Positions 29,158-37,702 of a stretch of 64,000 nt of DNA are shown in pieces. Each line of letters begins with the position of its first letter. Position 1 is the first letter of the stretch. Under the pieces are notes generated by a model that did no database searches, was not told where the DNA came from, and worked only from the letters and a program-made list of their open reading frames with translations. The position numbers were made by a program, and so were the translations under genes. This DNA is from Mangrovimonas cancribranchiae (GTDB lineage: Bacteria; Bacteroidota; Bacteroidia; Flavobacteriales; Flavobacteriaceae): positions 1,690,001-1,754,000 of the forward strand of contig NZ_CP136925.1 of the NCBI RefSeq assembly GCF_037126245.1, given 5' to 3'.

Positions 29158-31107
29158 TTATTGATTAATTTGAGATTTTACTTTACTTAATACGGCTTTA
29201 TTAACAACTACATTATATTTTAGGTGAAGCTGTTTTACAAACTCTCGCTCTTTATAATTTTGAAAATCTGTTAATACAATACCTTCTACCTCATCAAATT
29301 GTTTTAATGTTTTTGGAAGTACTTCTTTCACATCTATAACTAAAAAAGCATCGTTTTTATGATATATTTTCGACACGCCTTTTTGAAAATTAAAGTCTTC
29401 TGGCAACGATTGATGATCTCTTTCTAAAATTCCTGAAGTGAATATTACATTCACTTTGCCATCTTTGTTTATGGTGTTTTTTATTGTTTCTGGCGATGTG
29501 CCTTTGGCAAGCATTTTAGATGCTTTTTTAATAACACTTTTCTTTGCCGATGATGCCACTACCGCATCTACTCTTGTATTCCAAAAGTAGTTTTCTTTAT
29601 TTTTTTTGTAAAAAGCTTTTAAGCCTACGGTATCATTTTTAGCGGCATTCCATATTTTTGTCTCCATTAAGTCGAATAGCAATAACCCATCTCTGTATTC
29701 GGTAATAATATTAGCATATTCTTCATTTACATCTTCTAAATGGGCTTCTCTATACTCAATTAAATGGTTACTTAAGAATACCTTATAATGTTCTTTTACT
29801 AAAACGTCTATTGGTTTTTTACCGCTTTGACGTCTTTGTGTTTTTATCAAATACTCACCAAAATCCGAATATGTTAATTGTAAGTCTCCTATGCTAACTA
29901 AGTTTTCTTCTGATTTAAAGTCTTTTGGCAATTGCCAAGTTCTCTTAAAATAATCTTCATTTAAAATTGACTCAAAATAGGCTAAAGCATCATTGTTTGG
30001 TGTTATATTATAGTCCTGTTTAAGTTTATTTACCAAAGCCTCATTTATAAGTTGCGATCTGGAATCTCTTTTTACTTTTGCTTCTAATTGAGGTTTCATA
30101 TCGCTAAAAGACCCCATAGGCGATATTTTATACAACTTAACAATATGCCACCCAAATTGCGTTTGAAAAGGTTCTGAAACATCACCTTCTTTTTGTAATG
30201 AAAAAGCAACATCTTCAAACTCCTGAGAACTTAACTGACCACCTTCAAAAGCAGGTAAAAGGCCGCCTTTTTTGGCAGAACTTACATCATTTGAAAATTG
30301 TTTAGCTAAAGCTTCAAAATCTTCTCCTTGCTGAAGTTTTTGATATATTGCATTAATTCTCGTTTCGGCATTTTCTTGTGTTGTGTTTTCTTTATTATTT
30401 GAAATCATAATATGAGCCACGGTGCGTTCTCCGCGAGATGCTCTTTTATCATCTACTTTTACAATATGATATCCAAATCTTGTTTTAAATGGCATTGATA
30501 TTTCTCCTACAGGTGTATTATATGCTGCATTTTCAAAATCATAAACCATTTTAAACCCTGAAAAATATCCTAAATCTTCTGCAAAAATTGTTTTTCCATT
30601 ATGCACATCGTTTTTTACGCTTTCAAAACCTTCATTTACAACTCTTTCTCGCAATTTAATTAACTCGTTGTAAGCAAAAAGAGTATCATCGGGCTTAGGG
30701 TTTGGGCTAAGTTTTATTAAAATATGACTTGCTTTAATCTCGTTAGTTACCCTTTCGTAGGCTTCCTCTACCAATTCTGAAGTTACTTTGTTATTGGTTA
30801 GGTAATTTTTAGCTAGCTGCTTTTTATAACCTTCTAACTCTCTTTGATAAGACTGCTTATTGTCAAGTCCTAATGCTTGGGCTTCTTTAAGTTTTAGCTT
30901 GTAATCTATAAATAGTTTTAAATACTCATCAACATCTTTTTGCGATTCGTCTTTAACCAAATCTAAATTCTTCTTAAAAACTCTTATAAATTCTTTGGAA
31001 TAAATAGGACTATCGTCAACAGTAAACAAAACATCGCTTTGAGAAGTTTGCGCTTGTAATGTGCTTGAAAAAAAACATATTGCAAGAAAGAAATAAATAC
31101 GAAGCAT
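29158..31107 (-). CDS. Periplasmic peptidyl-prolyl isomerase with two parvulin domains
   Basis: 649 residues with signal peptide (MLRIYFFLAICFFSSTLQAQ). After a SurA-like N domain come two parvulin repeats: one from about 120 (SHILIKLSPN ... YFSGFKMVYDFENAAYN ... FGYHIVKV) and one from about 228 (VAHIMISNN ... GGLLPAFEGGQLSSQEFEDVAFSL ... FGWHIVKL). A long C-terminal extension (about 345-649) has no motif I recognise. It is the first gene of the four-gene run and has a promoter at 31133-31162. Confidence 0.9.
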   Translation of the reverse strand: MLRIYFFLAICFFSSTLQAQTSQSDVLFTVDDSPIYSKEFIRVFKKNLDLVKDESQKDVDEYLKLFIDYKLKLKEAQALGLDNKQSYQRELEGYKKQLAKNYLTNNKVTSELVEEAYERVTNEIKASHILIKLSPNPKPDDTLFAYNELIKLRERVVNEGFESVKNDVHNGKTIFAEDLGYFSGFKMVYDFENAAYNTPVGEISMPFKTRFGYHIVKVDDKRASRGERTVAHIMISNNKENTTQENAETRINAIYQKLQQGEDFEALAKQFSNDVSSAKKGGLLPAFEGGQLSSQEFEDVAFSLQKEGDVSEPFQTQFGWHIVKLYKISPMGSFSDMKPQLEAKVKRDSRSQLINEALVNKLKQDYNITPNNDALAYFESILNEDYFKRTWQLPKDFKSEENLVSIGDLQLTYSDFGEYLIKTQRRQSGKKPIDVLVKEHYKVFLSNHLIEYREAHLEDVNEEYANIITEYRDGLLLFDLMETKIWNAAKNDTVGLKAFYKKNKENYFWNTRVDAVVASSAKKSVIKKASKMLAKGTSPETIKNTINKDGKVNVIFTSGILERDHQSLPEDFNFQKGVSKIYHKNDAFLVIDVKEVLPKTLKQFDEVEGIVLTDFQNYKEREFVKQLHLKYNVVVNKAVLSKVKSQINQ

Positions 31108-31132
31108 ACTTTTATTTTAATATGAATACCTG

Positions 31133-31162
31133 CAAAAATAAAACAATTAGTCTATTCAGCAA
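31133..31162 (-). promoter_or_regulatory. Promoter of the periplasmic folding operon
   Basis: On the minus strand TTG (31160-31162), 19 bp, TATTTTTG (31133-31140). The predicted start of transcription is about 20 nt before the ATG at 31107. Confidence 0.6.
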
Positions 31163-31332
31163 TGTTTATACGATGCAAGAAAATGTTAAAACAAAATTGT
31201 TTATTTAATAAAATAATCGTCTTGTTTTTAATTATTTATCAACACGAAAACGTTGTAGTTGCGTTTTGAGTTAAAAATAAAACCTCGTTTTTATTATATT
31301 GTAACAACTATTAACTTATAAATCATCTATAT

Positions 31333-32193
31333 ATGAAATTAAAACTACTTTTTCTTATTTATGTAATTGCTATACCTAGCTTAATGTTTTCGCAATCTGT
31401 AGGATTTCTTGGAGGTTTTAATGGTTGGGGTAGCGATGTTAACATGAACACTTCTGATAATATCACTTTTACTATAAGTAACTATTATCTACCAGATACA
31501 GGCTTAAAATTTAGACAAGATGATAGCTGGGATAATAACTGGGGCGGCACGACGTTTCCTAATGGTACTTGGGCCGATAATGATATTCCTGTCGAAGCAG
31601 GATTTTATGATATTAGTATCGATATTGGATCTACCGAATACACCTTTACACCAGTGTCTCCATCCGATCAAAATGTGAGTATTATTGGCGATTTTAATAG
31701 CTGGGCTGGCGATGTTGTTTTAAGTACAACCGATTATATTACTTACACTGCCAACAACGTAGCTTTAACTACTGGTGAATTAAAGTTTAGACGAGATGGC
31801 AATTGGAATGTTAACTATGGTGGAACTACGCTATCTGGAACCGCTGTACCAAACTCTGGAGACAATATTCCTATACCAAGTGACAACAATTACGATATTT
31901 CATTTAACATTGATACTTTTGAATATTCCATTACCGAAAGCACAACGATGTCTATTAACGATATTTCAAAACAAAGCAAGGTATTCATTACTAATAACCA
32001 ATTACATATTAGCGGCTACCAAGGTATGGCTAATATTACCGTATATGATGTATTTGGCAGAATTATTCAGCAATTCAATAATAATATAACTAACGACTTT
32101 AAAAAGCGTATTTCTTTACCAAAAAATCAGCTTTTACTTATTAAAGTTGAAGGCGAAAACCTAAAAAAGGTTATCAAAGTAATTGCGCAATAA
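31333..32193 (+). CDS. Secreted carbohydrate-binding-like protein with T9SS sorting domain
   Basis: 286 residues: signal peptide (MKLKLLFLIYVIAIPSLMFSQ), two tandem beta-sandwich repeats (about 22-108 and 112-200), and a C-terminal type IX secretion sorting domain (NITVYDVFGRIIQQF ... KNQLLLIKVEGENLKKVIKVI). Each repeat has the pattern GxFNxW followed by LKFRxDxxWxxNxGGTT. This resembles the starch-binding modules of SusE/SusF, so binding of a glucan is plausible. No catalytic domain is present and no Sus transporter lies nearby. Confidence 0.8.
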   Translation: MKLKLLFLIYVIAIPSLMFSQSVGFLGGFNGWGSDVNMNTSDNITFTISNYYLPDTGLKFRQDDSWDNNWGGTTFPNGTWADNDIPVEAGFYDISIDIGSTEYTFTPVSPSDQNVSIIGDFNSWAGDVVLSTTDYITYTANNVALTTGELKFRRDGNWNVNYGGTTLSGTAVPNSGDNIPIPSDNNYDISFNIDTFEYSITESTTMSINDISKQSKVFITNNQLHISGYQGMANITVYDVFGRIIQQFNNNITNDFKKRISLPKNQLLLIKVEGENLKKVIKVIAQ

Positions 32194-32213
32194 ACACACA
32201 AAACCTCATCTAA

Positions 32214-32248
32214 CAAAAAGCGGTTGTAAATACAATCGCTTTTTTTAT
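32214..32248 (+). terminator. Terminator after the secreted protein gene
   Basis: AAAAAGCGGTTGTA-AATA-CAATCGCTTTTTTT, a stem of about eight pairs followed by seven T's. Confidence 0.8.
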
Positions 32249-32273
32249 TACTTTTAATCAAACGTTCATTTAT

Positions 32274-32729
32274 ATGAAATATCAAGTTGAAGTTGTTGTA
32301 GCATGCCCAATAGACGAGTTTATAAAAAAGTTCGATAATATGTCTAATATGAAACATTGGCAACGAGGGTTAACATCGTATGAGTTTTTATCGGGTAATC
32401 CTGGCGAAGTTGGCTCTAAAACAAAGCTTATCTATACAATGGGAAAACGCCAAATGGTGTTAATAGAAACTATTACTAAAAAGCAACTTCCTAATGAGTT
32501 TCATGCAACTTATGATACTAAAGGGATGCATAATGTGCAAGAAAATTTTTTTAAGGAAACAGAAGATGGTCAAACTAAATGGGTATCAAAATCTGAATTT
32601 ATACCTACAAAATTTACATATCGATTAATGACTTTACTTATGCCAGGTGCTTTTAAAAAACAGTCCAAGCAATATATGATGGATTTTAAAAGGTTTGTTG
32701 AAAAAGGCATTTCTGTTACAGAAAACTAG
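32274..32729 (+). CDS. SRPBCC-family (START-like) protein
   Basis: 151-residue single-domain protein with the SRPBCC/polyketide cyclase-like pattern: MKYQVEVVVACPIDEFIKKFDN at the start, the NMKHWQRGLTSYEFLSGNPGEVGSKTKLIY loop, and a C-terminal helix. It would bind a hydrophobic ligand; the ligand is unknown. The 3' end lies 2 bp from the stop of the convergent lectin gene. Confidence 0.82.
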   Translation: MKYQVEVVVACPIDEFIKKFDNMSNMKHWQRGLTSYEFLSGNPGEVGSKTKLIYTMGKRQMVLIETITKKQLPNEFHATYDTKGMHNVQENFFKETEDGQTKWVSKSEFIPTKFTYRLMTLLMPGAFKKQSKQYMMDFKRFVEKGISVTEN

Positions 32730-32731
32730 CC

Positions 32732-35215
32732 CTATCTTATTAAAGCAAAGTGTCCTTTTAATATTCTATGTTCTCCAACATTGGTTATCATTCTAGCCAC
32801 AAACCAATAGTCTGAACCTGGTAAGTGTATTCCTTTTAAGGTACCATCCCAGCCACCTTCAAAAGGAGTTATTGTTTGTATCATTTTACCATACCTATCG
32901 TAAATTGTAATGTAAGATGTTAATTTGTATCCTTGTCCGGCGCCTTTAATATTCCAAGTGTCATTTACATTATCTCCATTGGGAGAAAAGAACTTTTGAT
33001 GCCCTAAAATTGAAAATGCTATCTCAGAAACTCCACAACCAGTCTTGTCTCTAACATAAAGTGTATAACTTCCGTAAGATAAATTACTAAAGTATGGCGC
33101 GTCTTGATAAGGACCAGAACTACTTTCTATAGAAAACTCGTAGTTTCCGCTTCCTAAATGTTGTGTATTAATGGTTACACTATTAGTCTCACTAAAATCT
33201 CTAATAGAAATATCTTCATAACTTATACTAGGGCTTGAAGAGGTTACAACCGATATGTTTTTAATATCAGAAAAACACCCATTTTCATTTTCTGCAATTA
33301 CAAAGTACTCTCCTCCAGAATTTACTTCTAAATTAGGCCCTGTTCCTAAAATAGCTCCAGTAATATCTAACCACTCGTAATTGTAATTTCCTTGTGGATT
33401 ATATGTGTTTAGTGTGACAGATTGTTCATTAGAACAAAACACTATTCTATTATCTAACTGAAATTCTGGCTTAGACTGAACTATTAAATTTAAATGCTCA
33501 CCTATACCATAACAACCGCCATTATCATCTTCAATTCTTACATAAAGAACTTCTGAAAAAGGATTTTGATTAGTATAAGGAACTGTAGCATTTATTTCAT
33601 TTAATTCTAGCTGGGCATCTTCAAGAGTCTCGTAAAAATGAACACTTAAGTTTTGAGCATTAGGGAATACATCTAAAAAGTCCTGCTCTGCATCTAATAA
33701 ATTAAATTCCTCTATCCCTTCTATTCCTGTGTCGCAGGCTTGTAAGGTTACTAGAAAATCATCGGGTAAAGTCGTGGTAGAAATCTCTAAATTAACCGTA
33801 ACAATTTTAAAGCATCCATTTTCTCCTTCTACTCTAACATAGATTACACTGGAGTTAATATTATTATACGGATAGGCCTCTAATGTGTTTATTCCTTGAT
33901 TAGCATTAGAAATATCGTCATAATATGAAATGGTGTAAGTTGATGTCTCTCCATTTGTTATTAAATCTCCTATTTCATTTAAATTGAAATTAGTAAATCC
34001 GTCGGGAATGCCATCTTCATCGCAATTATTAAATGTAATTGGCGAATTTACTTCTGGTAACGTATATACTGTAGCTGTAACAGGAACTTTTTCACCTTCC
34101 AAACAACTGTTTGCTGTTGCTAAGGCATAAAACGTAGTTGTTTCATTAATTTCAGGAGTAATAAACGTATTTCCTGTCGCAATAACATTTCCCGTTTCTG
34201 AGCTAAACCAATACACTGTACCTATTGAAGCTTCTGCTTCTAATGTTACAGTACCATTACCACAACGTTCAGCTTCTAATGTATTAATTATTCTAGGAAC
34301 ATTTAATTGCGTACTGGCTGATAAGTTTAACGTAGGGTCTCCAGGCATACCACCATACTCAACAATGTAACCTTTTGGTTCATAATCTCCCTCGTCGCCA
34401 CCAACATTGGGTAAATCGTTCCAAGAACCTTGTATTCCTAATCCTGGTGCTGTAATATGTGCATAATCTTCTGCTCCCAAGTTATTAGGCTCACCTGTAT
34501 TCCAAAAAGCATAATTTGGTGTAGATCCATTTGTCCCGCCATTCCAAAATACGGTACCAGATTCTGGACCAGTAACCCATTTCCATTCGCCTTCTGTTTC
34601 GGCATCACTTCCACCAATCCAACCTGTTCCTGCTGCTTGTTCGCCTGATAATTGTGCTTCTTCTTCAGATAGAATTGTTACTAAATAACCTTGCAACCCA
34701 TAATATGTTCTATTTTCTGCTAAAACTTTTGCTTCTTCCCAAGATACACCTACATCGGCAACATACTCGTAATAATGTCCTGTAGAAGGCAAATAGTTAG
34801 CCTCACCTATGGTGAAAGAAAATGTTTTTTCAAACTCTAAATCTATTGTAGTACTTTCAAAAACGACATCGTAAACTGCCGCAATTAAATTGGTATAAGC
34901 GACTTGATTTCCCGCAATTCCTGCTAAGGTTAATTTTCCTTGATTAGCATCCCAACTTGTTTGAATATTTGGGTGCGCCCCGGTTAACTCCAAAACATCG
35001 CTACCAACTTGATAGCCTGTAGAAATTTGAATGTAAAGGGCTTCTATAGCTGTATCGTCAGGGTCATCAATATTAAAAAAAGACACAATAGGCATTTGAC
35101 TTAACGGACAATAAACTTGATTTCCTGTAGCTGTAATATTTGGTGGTTGATTTTGAGAAAAACTCAAAATACTACAACATAAAAAAAACACAGTTATAAA
35201 AATACGGTTAAACAA
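32732..35215 (-). CDS. Secreted C-type lectin-domain protein with T9SS type B sorting domain
   Basis: 827 residues starting at TTG, with signal peptide (ending SILSFSQ). A cadherin-like/Calx-type N-terminal part (about 25-140) is followed by a C-type lectin-like domain (about 145-290). That domain has WIGGSD, the calcium/sugar motif EPN (242-244) and WND (265-267), typical of mannose-type lectins. An Ig-like segment with ATANSCLEGEKVPVTATVY follows, then further beta repeats. The C-terminus is a gliding-type sorting domain (FFSPNGDNVNDTWNI ... YDRYGKMIQTITP ... GWDGTLKG). It is likely surface-displayed or released by the type IX system as an adhesin. Confidence 0.87.
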   Translation of the reverse strand: MFNRIFITVFFLCCSILSFSQNQPPNITATGNQVYCPLSQMPIVSFFNIDDPDDTAIEALYIQISTGYQVGSDVLELTGAHPNIQTSWDANQGKLTLAGIAGNQVAYTNLIAAVYDVVFESTTIDLEFEKTFSFTIGEANYLPSTGHYYEYVADVGVSWEEAKVLAENRTYYGLQGYLVTILSEEEAQLSGEQAAGTGWIGGSDAETEGEWKWVTGPESGTVFWNGGTNGSTPNYAFWNTGEPNNLGAEDYAHITAPGLGIQGSWNDLPNVGGDEGDYEPKGYIVEYGGMPGDPTLNLSASTQLNVPRIINTLEAERCGNGTVTLEAEASIGTVYWFSSETGNVIATGNTFITPEINETTTFYALATANSCLEGEKVPVTATVYTLPEVNSPITFNNCDEDGIPDGFTNFNLNEIGDLITNGETSTYTISYYDDISNANQGINTLEAYPYNNINSSVIYVRVEGENGCFKIVTVNLEISTTTLPDDFLVTLQACDTGIEGIEEFNLLDAEQDFLDVFPNAQNLSVHFYETLEDAQLELNEINATVPYTNQNPFSEVLYVRIEDDNGGCYGIGEHLNLIVQSKPEFQLDNRIVFCSNEQSVTLNTYNPQGNYNYEWLDITGAILGTGPNLEVNSGGEYFVIAENENGCFSDIKNISVVTSSSPSISYEDISIRDFSETNSVTINTQHLGSGNYEFSIESSSGPYQDAPYFSNLSYGSYTLYVRDKTGCGVSEIAFSILGHQKFFSPNGDNVNDTWNIKGAGQGYKLTSYITIYDRYGKMIQTITPFEGGWDGTLKGIHLPGSDYWFVARMITNVGEHRILKGHFALIR

Positions 35216-35315
35216 AATAGCATTGATATTTATAAAGAAGGCTAAAAGTAATAAAATTAGATAGTCTACCTAAATTAAGAGTAGATAAATACTTGTAACA
35301 AACCCAAAACGCATC

Positions 35316-36548
35316 CTATTTATTCTTTTCCTCTATCCATTTGGACATAAACTTGGTACTTTGGTGATAATGATGTTGCAAAATACTTCCTAAAAAATTG
35401 TCTTGACGATGAGATTTTAAATTAGACCTTATGGCTTTTAATTTTCCCCAAAAATTATCTTGATGCTCATACTTGCAAAATCTTTGTTCTAATACTTCAA
35501 AGCCATTTTTTTGTGATTCTTCCCAGAAAGATTGCTGTCTATAAAGCTGGATTGTTTTTTCTACAAACTCATTAACATCATCACTTACAAAGCCGTTTGG
35601 TTGAGATGTTCCAAACATACCTTCGGCTGCAATACTAGACATAGCACACGGTGTTCCATTTTTCATGGCATCTATTAATTTGCCTTTTAAACCAGCACCA
35701 AACTGTAACGGCGCTAAACATACACGAGACGATTGCATTACGTCATCTAAATCATCAACGAATCCTTTAATTAAAAACCCTTCTTTTTCATGATGTAATT
35801 GAGTGACTTTTTGCGATTGATAAGCTCCATAAATATGAAGTTTGGCATTAGGAAGTTGTGCTTTAATTTTTGGCCAAATAGTTCGCTTTAAATATAAAAC
35901 CGATTGATAATTAGGAGCGTGCAAAAATGTACCGACAGTAATAAAATGTTCTCTTGATTTGTACTTAGGCAATTTTGCTATTTCTTTCTTGGGAATCGCA
36001 GGCAACATAAAAGGCAAATACAATAAAAGAGATGTATTAACATGAAACTTTTCTTGCAACAACGTCATCTCATATTCCGAAATAATTAAACTTAAATCGC
36101 AACGTAATATACTGGCTATTTCACGTTTTGCGGTATCGTTATAGAGATAATCATTATTAAATAATTCTTTATCTTTAAAGGCTTTCTGCCTCCCTTTTCG
36201 TAAAAAGTGTAAATCCTCTGTATCTAGTACTCTTATAGCGTTGGGGCAACATTCTGCCACACGCCAACCAAACTGCTCTTCGGTTAAAAACCTATCAAAT
36301 AAAACGATGTCTGGTTTTAAATCTGCTAGAAAATCATCAAAACTAGAATTGTTTAGTTCAACCTCAACTTCATGGGCACCTATTTGCTTTAAGTTAAAGG
36401 CATTTTGGGTTTTCTTGGTTGTTGTAGCAAATGTCACATCATAATTATGTGATAAAAAAAATGCTATTAACTGCATCATTCTGCTTCCAGCTGCAGAACT
36501 TTTTGGTTCTGGCCATACAAAGCCAATTATTAAAAGTTTGTGTTTCAA
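35316..36548 (-). CDS. Glycosyltransferase, GT-B fold (GT4-like)
   Basis: 410-residue cytoplasmic glycosyltransferase. The N-terminal half has LLIIGFVWPEPKSSAAGSRM and the C-terminal half has FITVGTFLHAPNYQSVLYL, LHIYGAYQ and the donor-binding region APLQFGAGLKGKLIDAMKNGTPCAMSS, all typical of GT4/GT1 retaining enzymes. Donor and acceptor cannot be read. The start codon is TTG at 36548, 5 bp after the stop of the haem-binding gene, so the two genes are coupled. No other polysaccharide genes surround it. Confidence 0.85.
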   Translation of the reverse strand: MKHKLLIIGFVWPEPKSSAAGSRMMQLIAFFLSHNYDVTFATTTKKTQNAFNLKQIGAHEVEVELNNSSFDDFLADLKPDIVLFDRFLTEEQFGWRVAECCPNAIRVLDTEDLHFLRKGRQKAFKDKELFNNDYLYNDTAKREIASILRCDLSLIISEYEMTLLQEKFHVNTSLLLYLPFMLPAIPKKEIAKLPKYKSREHFITVGTFLHAPNYQSVLYLKRTIWPKIKAQLPNAKLHIYGAYQSQKVTQLHHEKEGFLIKGFVDDLDDVMQSSRVCLAPLQFGAGLKGKLIDAMKNGTPCAMSSIAAEGMFGTSQPNGFVSDDVNEFVEKTIQLYRQQSFWEESQKNGFEVLEQRFCKYEHQDNFWGKLKAIRSNLKSHRQDNFLGSILQHHYHQSTKFMSKWIEEKNK

Positions 36549-36553
36549 AATAA

Positions 36554-37030
36554 CTATTCTGGTCTTGGCTCTAAGGAATATTTAAACTTTACTTTATTAA
36601 CCCAAGCTACAACAGCATCTATTTGCGCATCGGAAAGTTTTGCTTCTTTATGTACCCATGTATAAGACTCTAAAGGCATTTCTTTTTTTTCAACTAGCTC
36701 GGCTACTTCTTCTAATTTATGTGCTTTCTTTTTTGCCGAATACGATTCCCATTTCGAAAAATCTAATTCTTCTTTTCCGTGTTCTATATGACCGTTTAAC
36801 CAATAGTTAACAGGAGTAATTTTACTATACCAAGGATATCTTGTAACACTACTATGGCAATCAAAACACGTTTCTTTTAAAATTAACTTAACGTCTTCTG
36901 GTGGATTTGTCTCTGCTAAAAAGGGCTCTAACGTGACTAAATCGCCATCATTTTTTTCTGGTCCAAAAAATTGCGCTATAACAAATACTGCTAAGAGCAA
37001 AAACAAGATTTTCTTTAAAGTATTTTTCAT
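36554..37030 (-). CDS. Membrane-anchored haem-binding domain protein
   Basis: 158 residues from MKNTLKKILFLLLAVFVIAQFF, a single N-terminal signal/anchor. The domain contains one c-type haem site, CFDCHSS (near residue 56), followed by RYPWYSKITPVNYWLNGHIEHGKEELDFSKW, matching the Haem_bd domain found in Bacteroidota. I reject the longer start at 37081, which adds a hydrophobic stretch before the natural signal. It faces the periplasm and may carry electrons; no partner oxidase lies nearby. Confidence 0.85.
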   Translation of the reverse strand: MKNTLKKILFLLLAVFVIAQFFGPEKNDGDLVTLEPFLAETNPPEDVKLILKETCFDCHSSVTRYPWYSKITPVNYWLNGHIEHGKEELDFSKWESYSAKKKAHKLEEVAELVEKKEMPLESYTWVHKEAKLSDAQIDAVVAWVNKVKFKYSLEPRPE

Positions 37031-37066
37031 TTTGATTAGATTTAGAGATAAAAATAGAAAAAAGCC

Positions 37067-37632
37067 TTGACAACAAAACAACTTTACGAAGAATTAAATT
37101 ACGTTAACCATTCTAGAGAAAAGCGCTTACAGTATGCCAATTTACTTCTAAACAACACTTATTTAGTTCCTAAAACTTTAGATATTTTATTTATGACAGA
37201 TGATAAAATATCGTGTCGTGCAGCTTGGATTTTAGAGTTTATGTGTGGAGAACAACTAGATGCTATTATTCCGCATTTAGATTATTTTACAAAAAACATG
37301 AAATATGTCCATTTCGATTCGGCTGTACGTCCAGTAGCAAAAATTTGCGAATATCTGGCCAAAGCCTATTATGCTAAAACAGATAACGCTATAAAACAAA
37401 CGTTAACACCCCCCATAAAGAACGTATTATAGAAGTTTGTTTTGATTATATGATTAATGATGAAAAAATCGCACCGAAAGCTTATTCTATGAATACGCTA
37501 TTTTTATTTGGGCAAGATTACGATTGGATTCACCCGGAACTTGCTTTAATTTTAGAACGCGACTATCACATACAAAGTTCGGGCTTTAAAGCACGTGCTA
37601 AACATATTTTAAAAAAAATAAAGAAATCTTAA
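37067..37632 (+). pseudogene. Conserved hypothetical gene interrupted by a frameshift at a C6 run
   Basis: Two frames make one protein. The first (from TTG 37067, MTTKQLYEELNYVNHSREKR) ends at TAG just after a run of six C (37409-37414). The second continues in the -1 frame as HKERIIEVCFDYMINDEKIAPKAY ... ARAKHILKKIKKS to 37632. One C more in the run would join them into about 188 residues. The protein is helical with HEAT-like regularity (CRAAWILEFMCG, SAVRPVAKICEYLA) and no function is recognised. It lies just upstream of purB. The cause could be a homopolymer sequencing error or a real mutation. Both halves look conserved, so recent damage or error is more likely than decay. Confidence 0.75.
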
Positions 37633-37671
37633 AAACGATTACTTACACTTCACTCTTCTACTTAAAACCGT

Positions 37672-37679
37672 TATCTTTG
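37672..37679 (+). promoter_or_regulatory. purB promoter -7 box
   Basis: TATCTTTG, 23 bp before the purB ATG. It lies after the stop of the frameshifted gene, so purB is probably transcribed on its own. A -33 TTG is not obvious. Confidence 0.5.
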
Positions 37680-37702
37680 CCACTTCTTTAAAACAACACA
37701 TC

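Noticed and set aside
37405-37420. Programmed -1 ribosomal frameshift at the C run
   Set aside because: The heptamer A-CCC-CCC only partly fits the X-XXY-YYZ slippery pattern and no clear downstream stem was seen; an indel in the homopolymer is simpler. Kept as a possibility in the finding.
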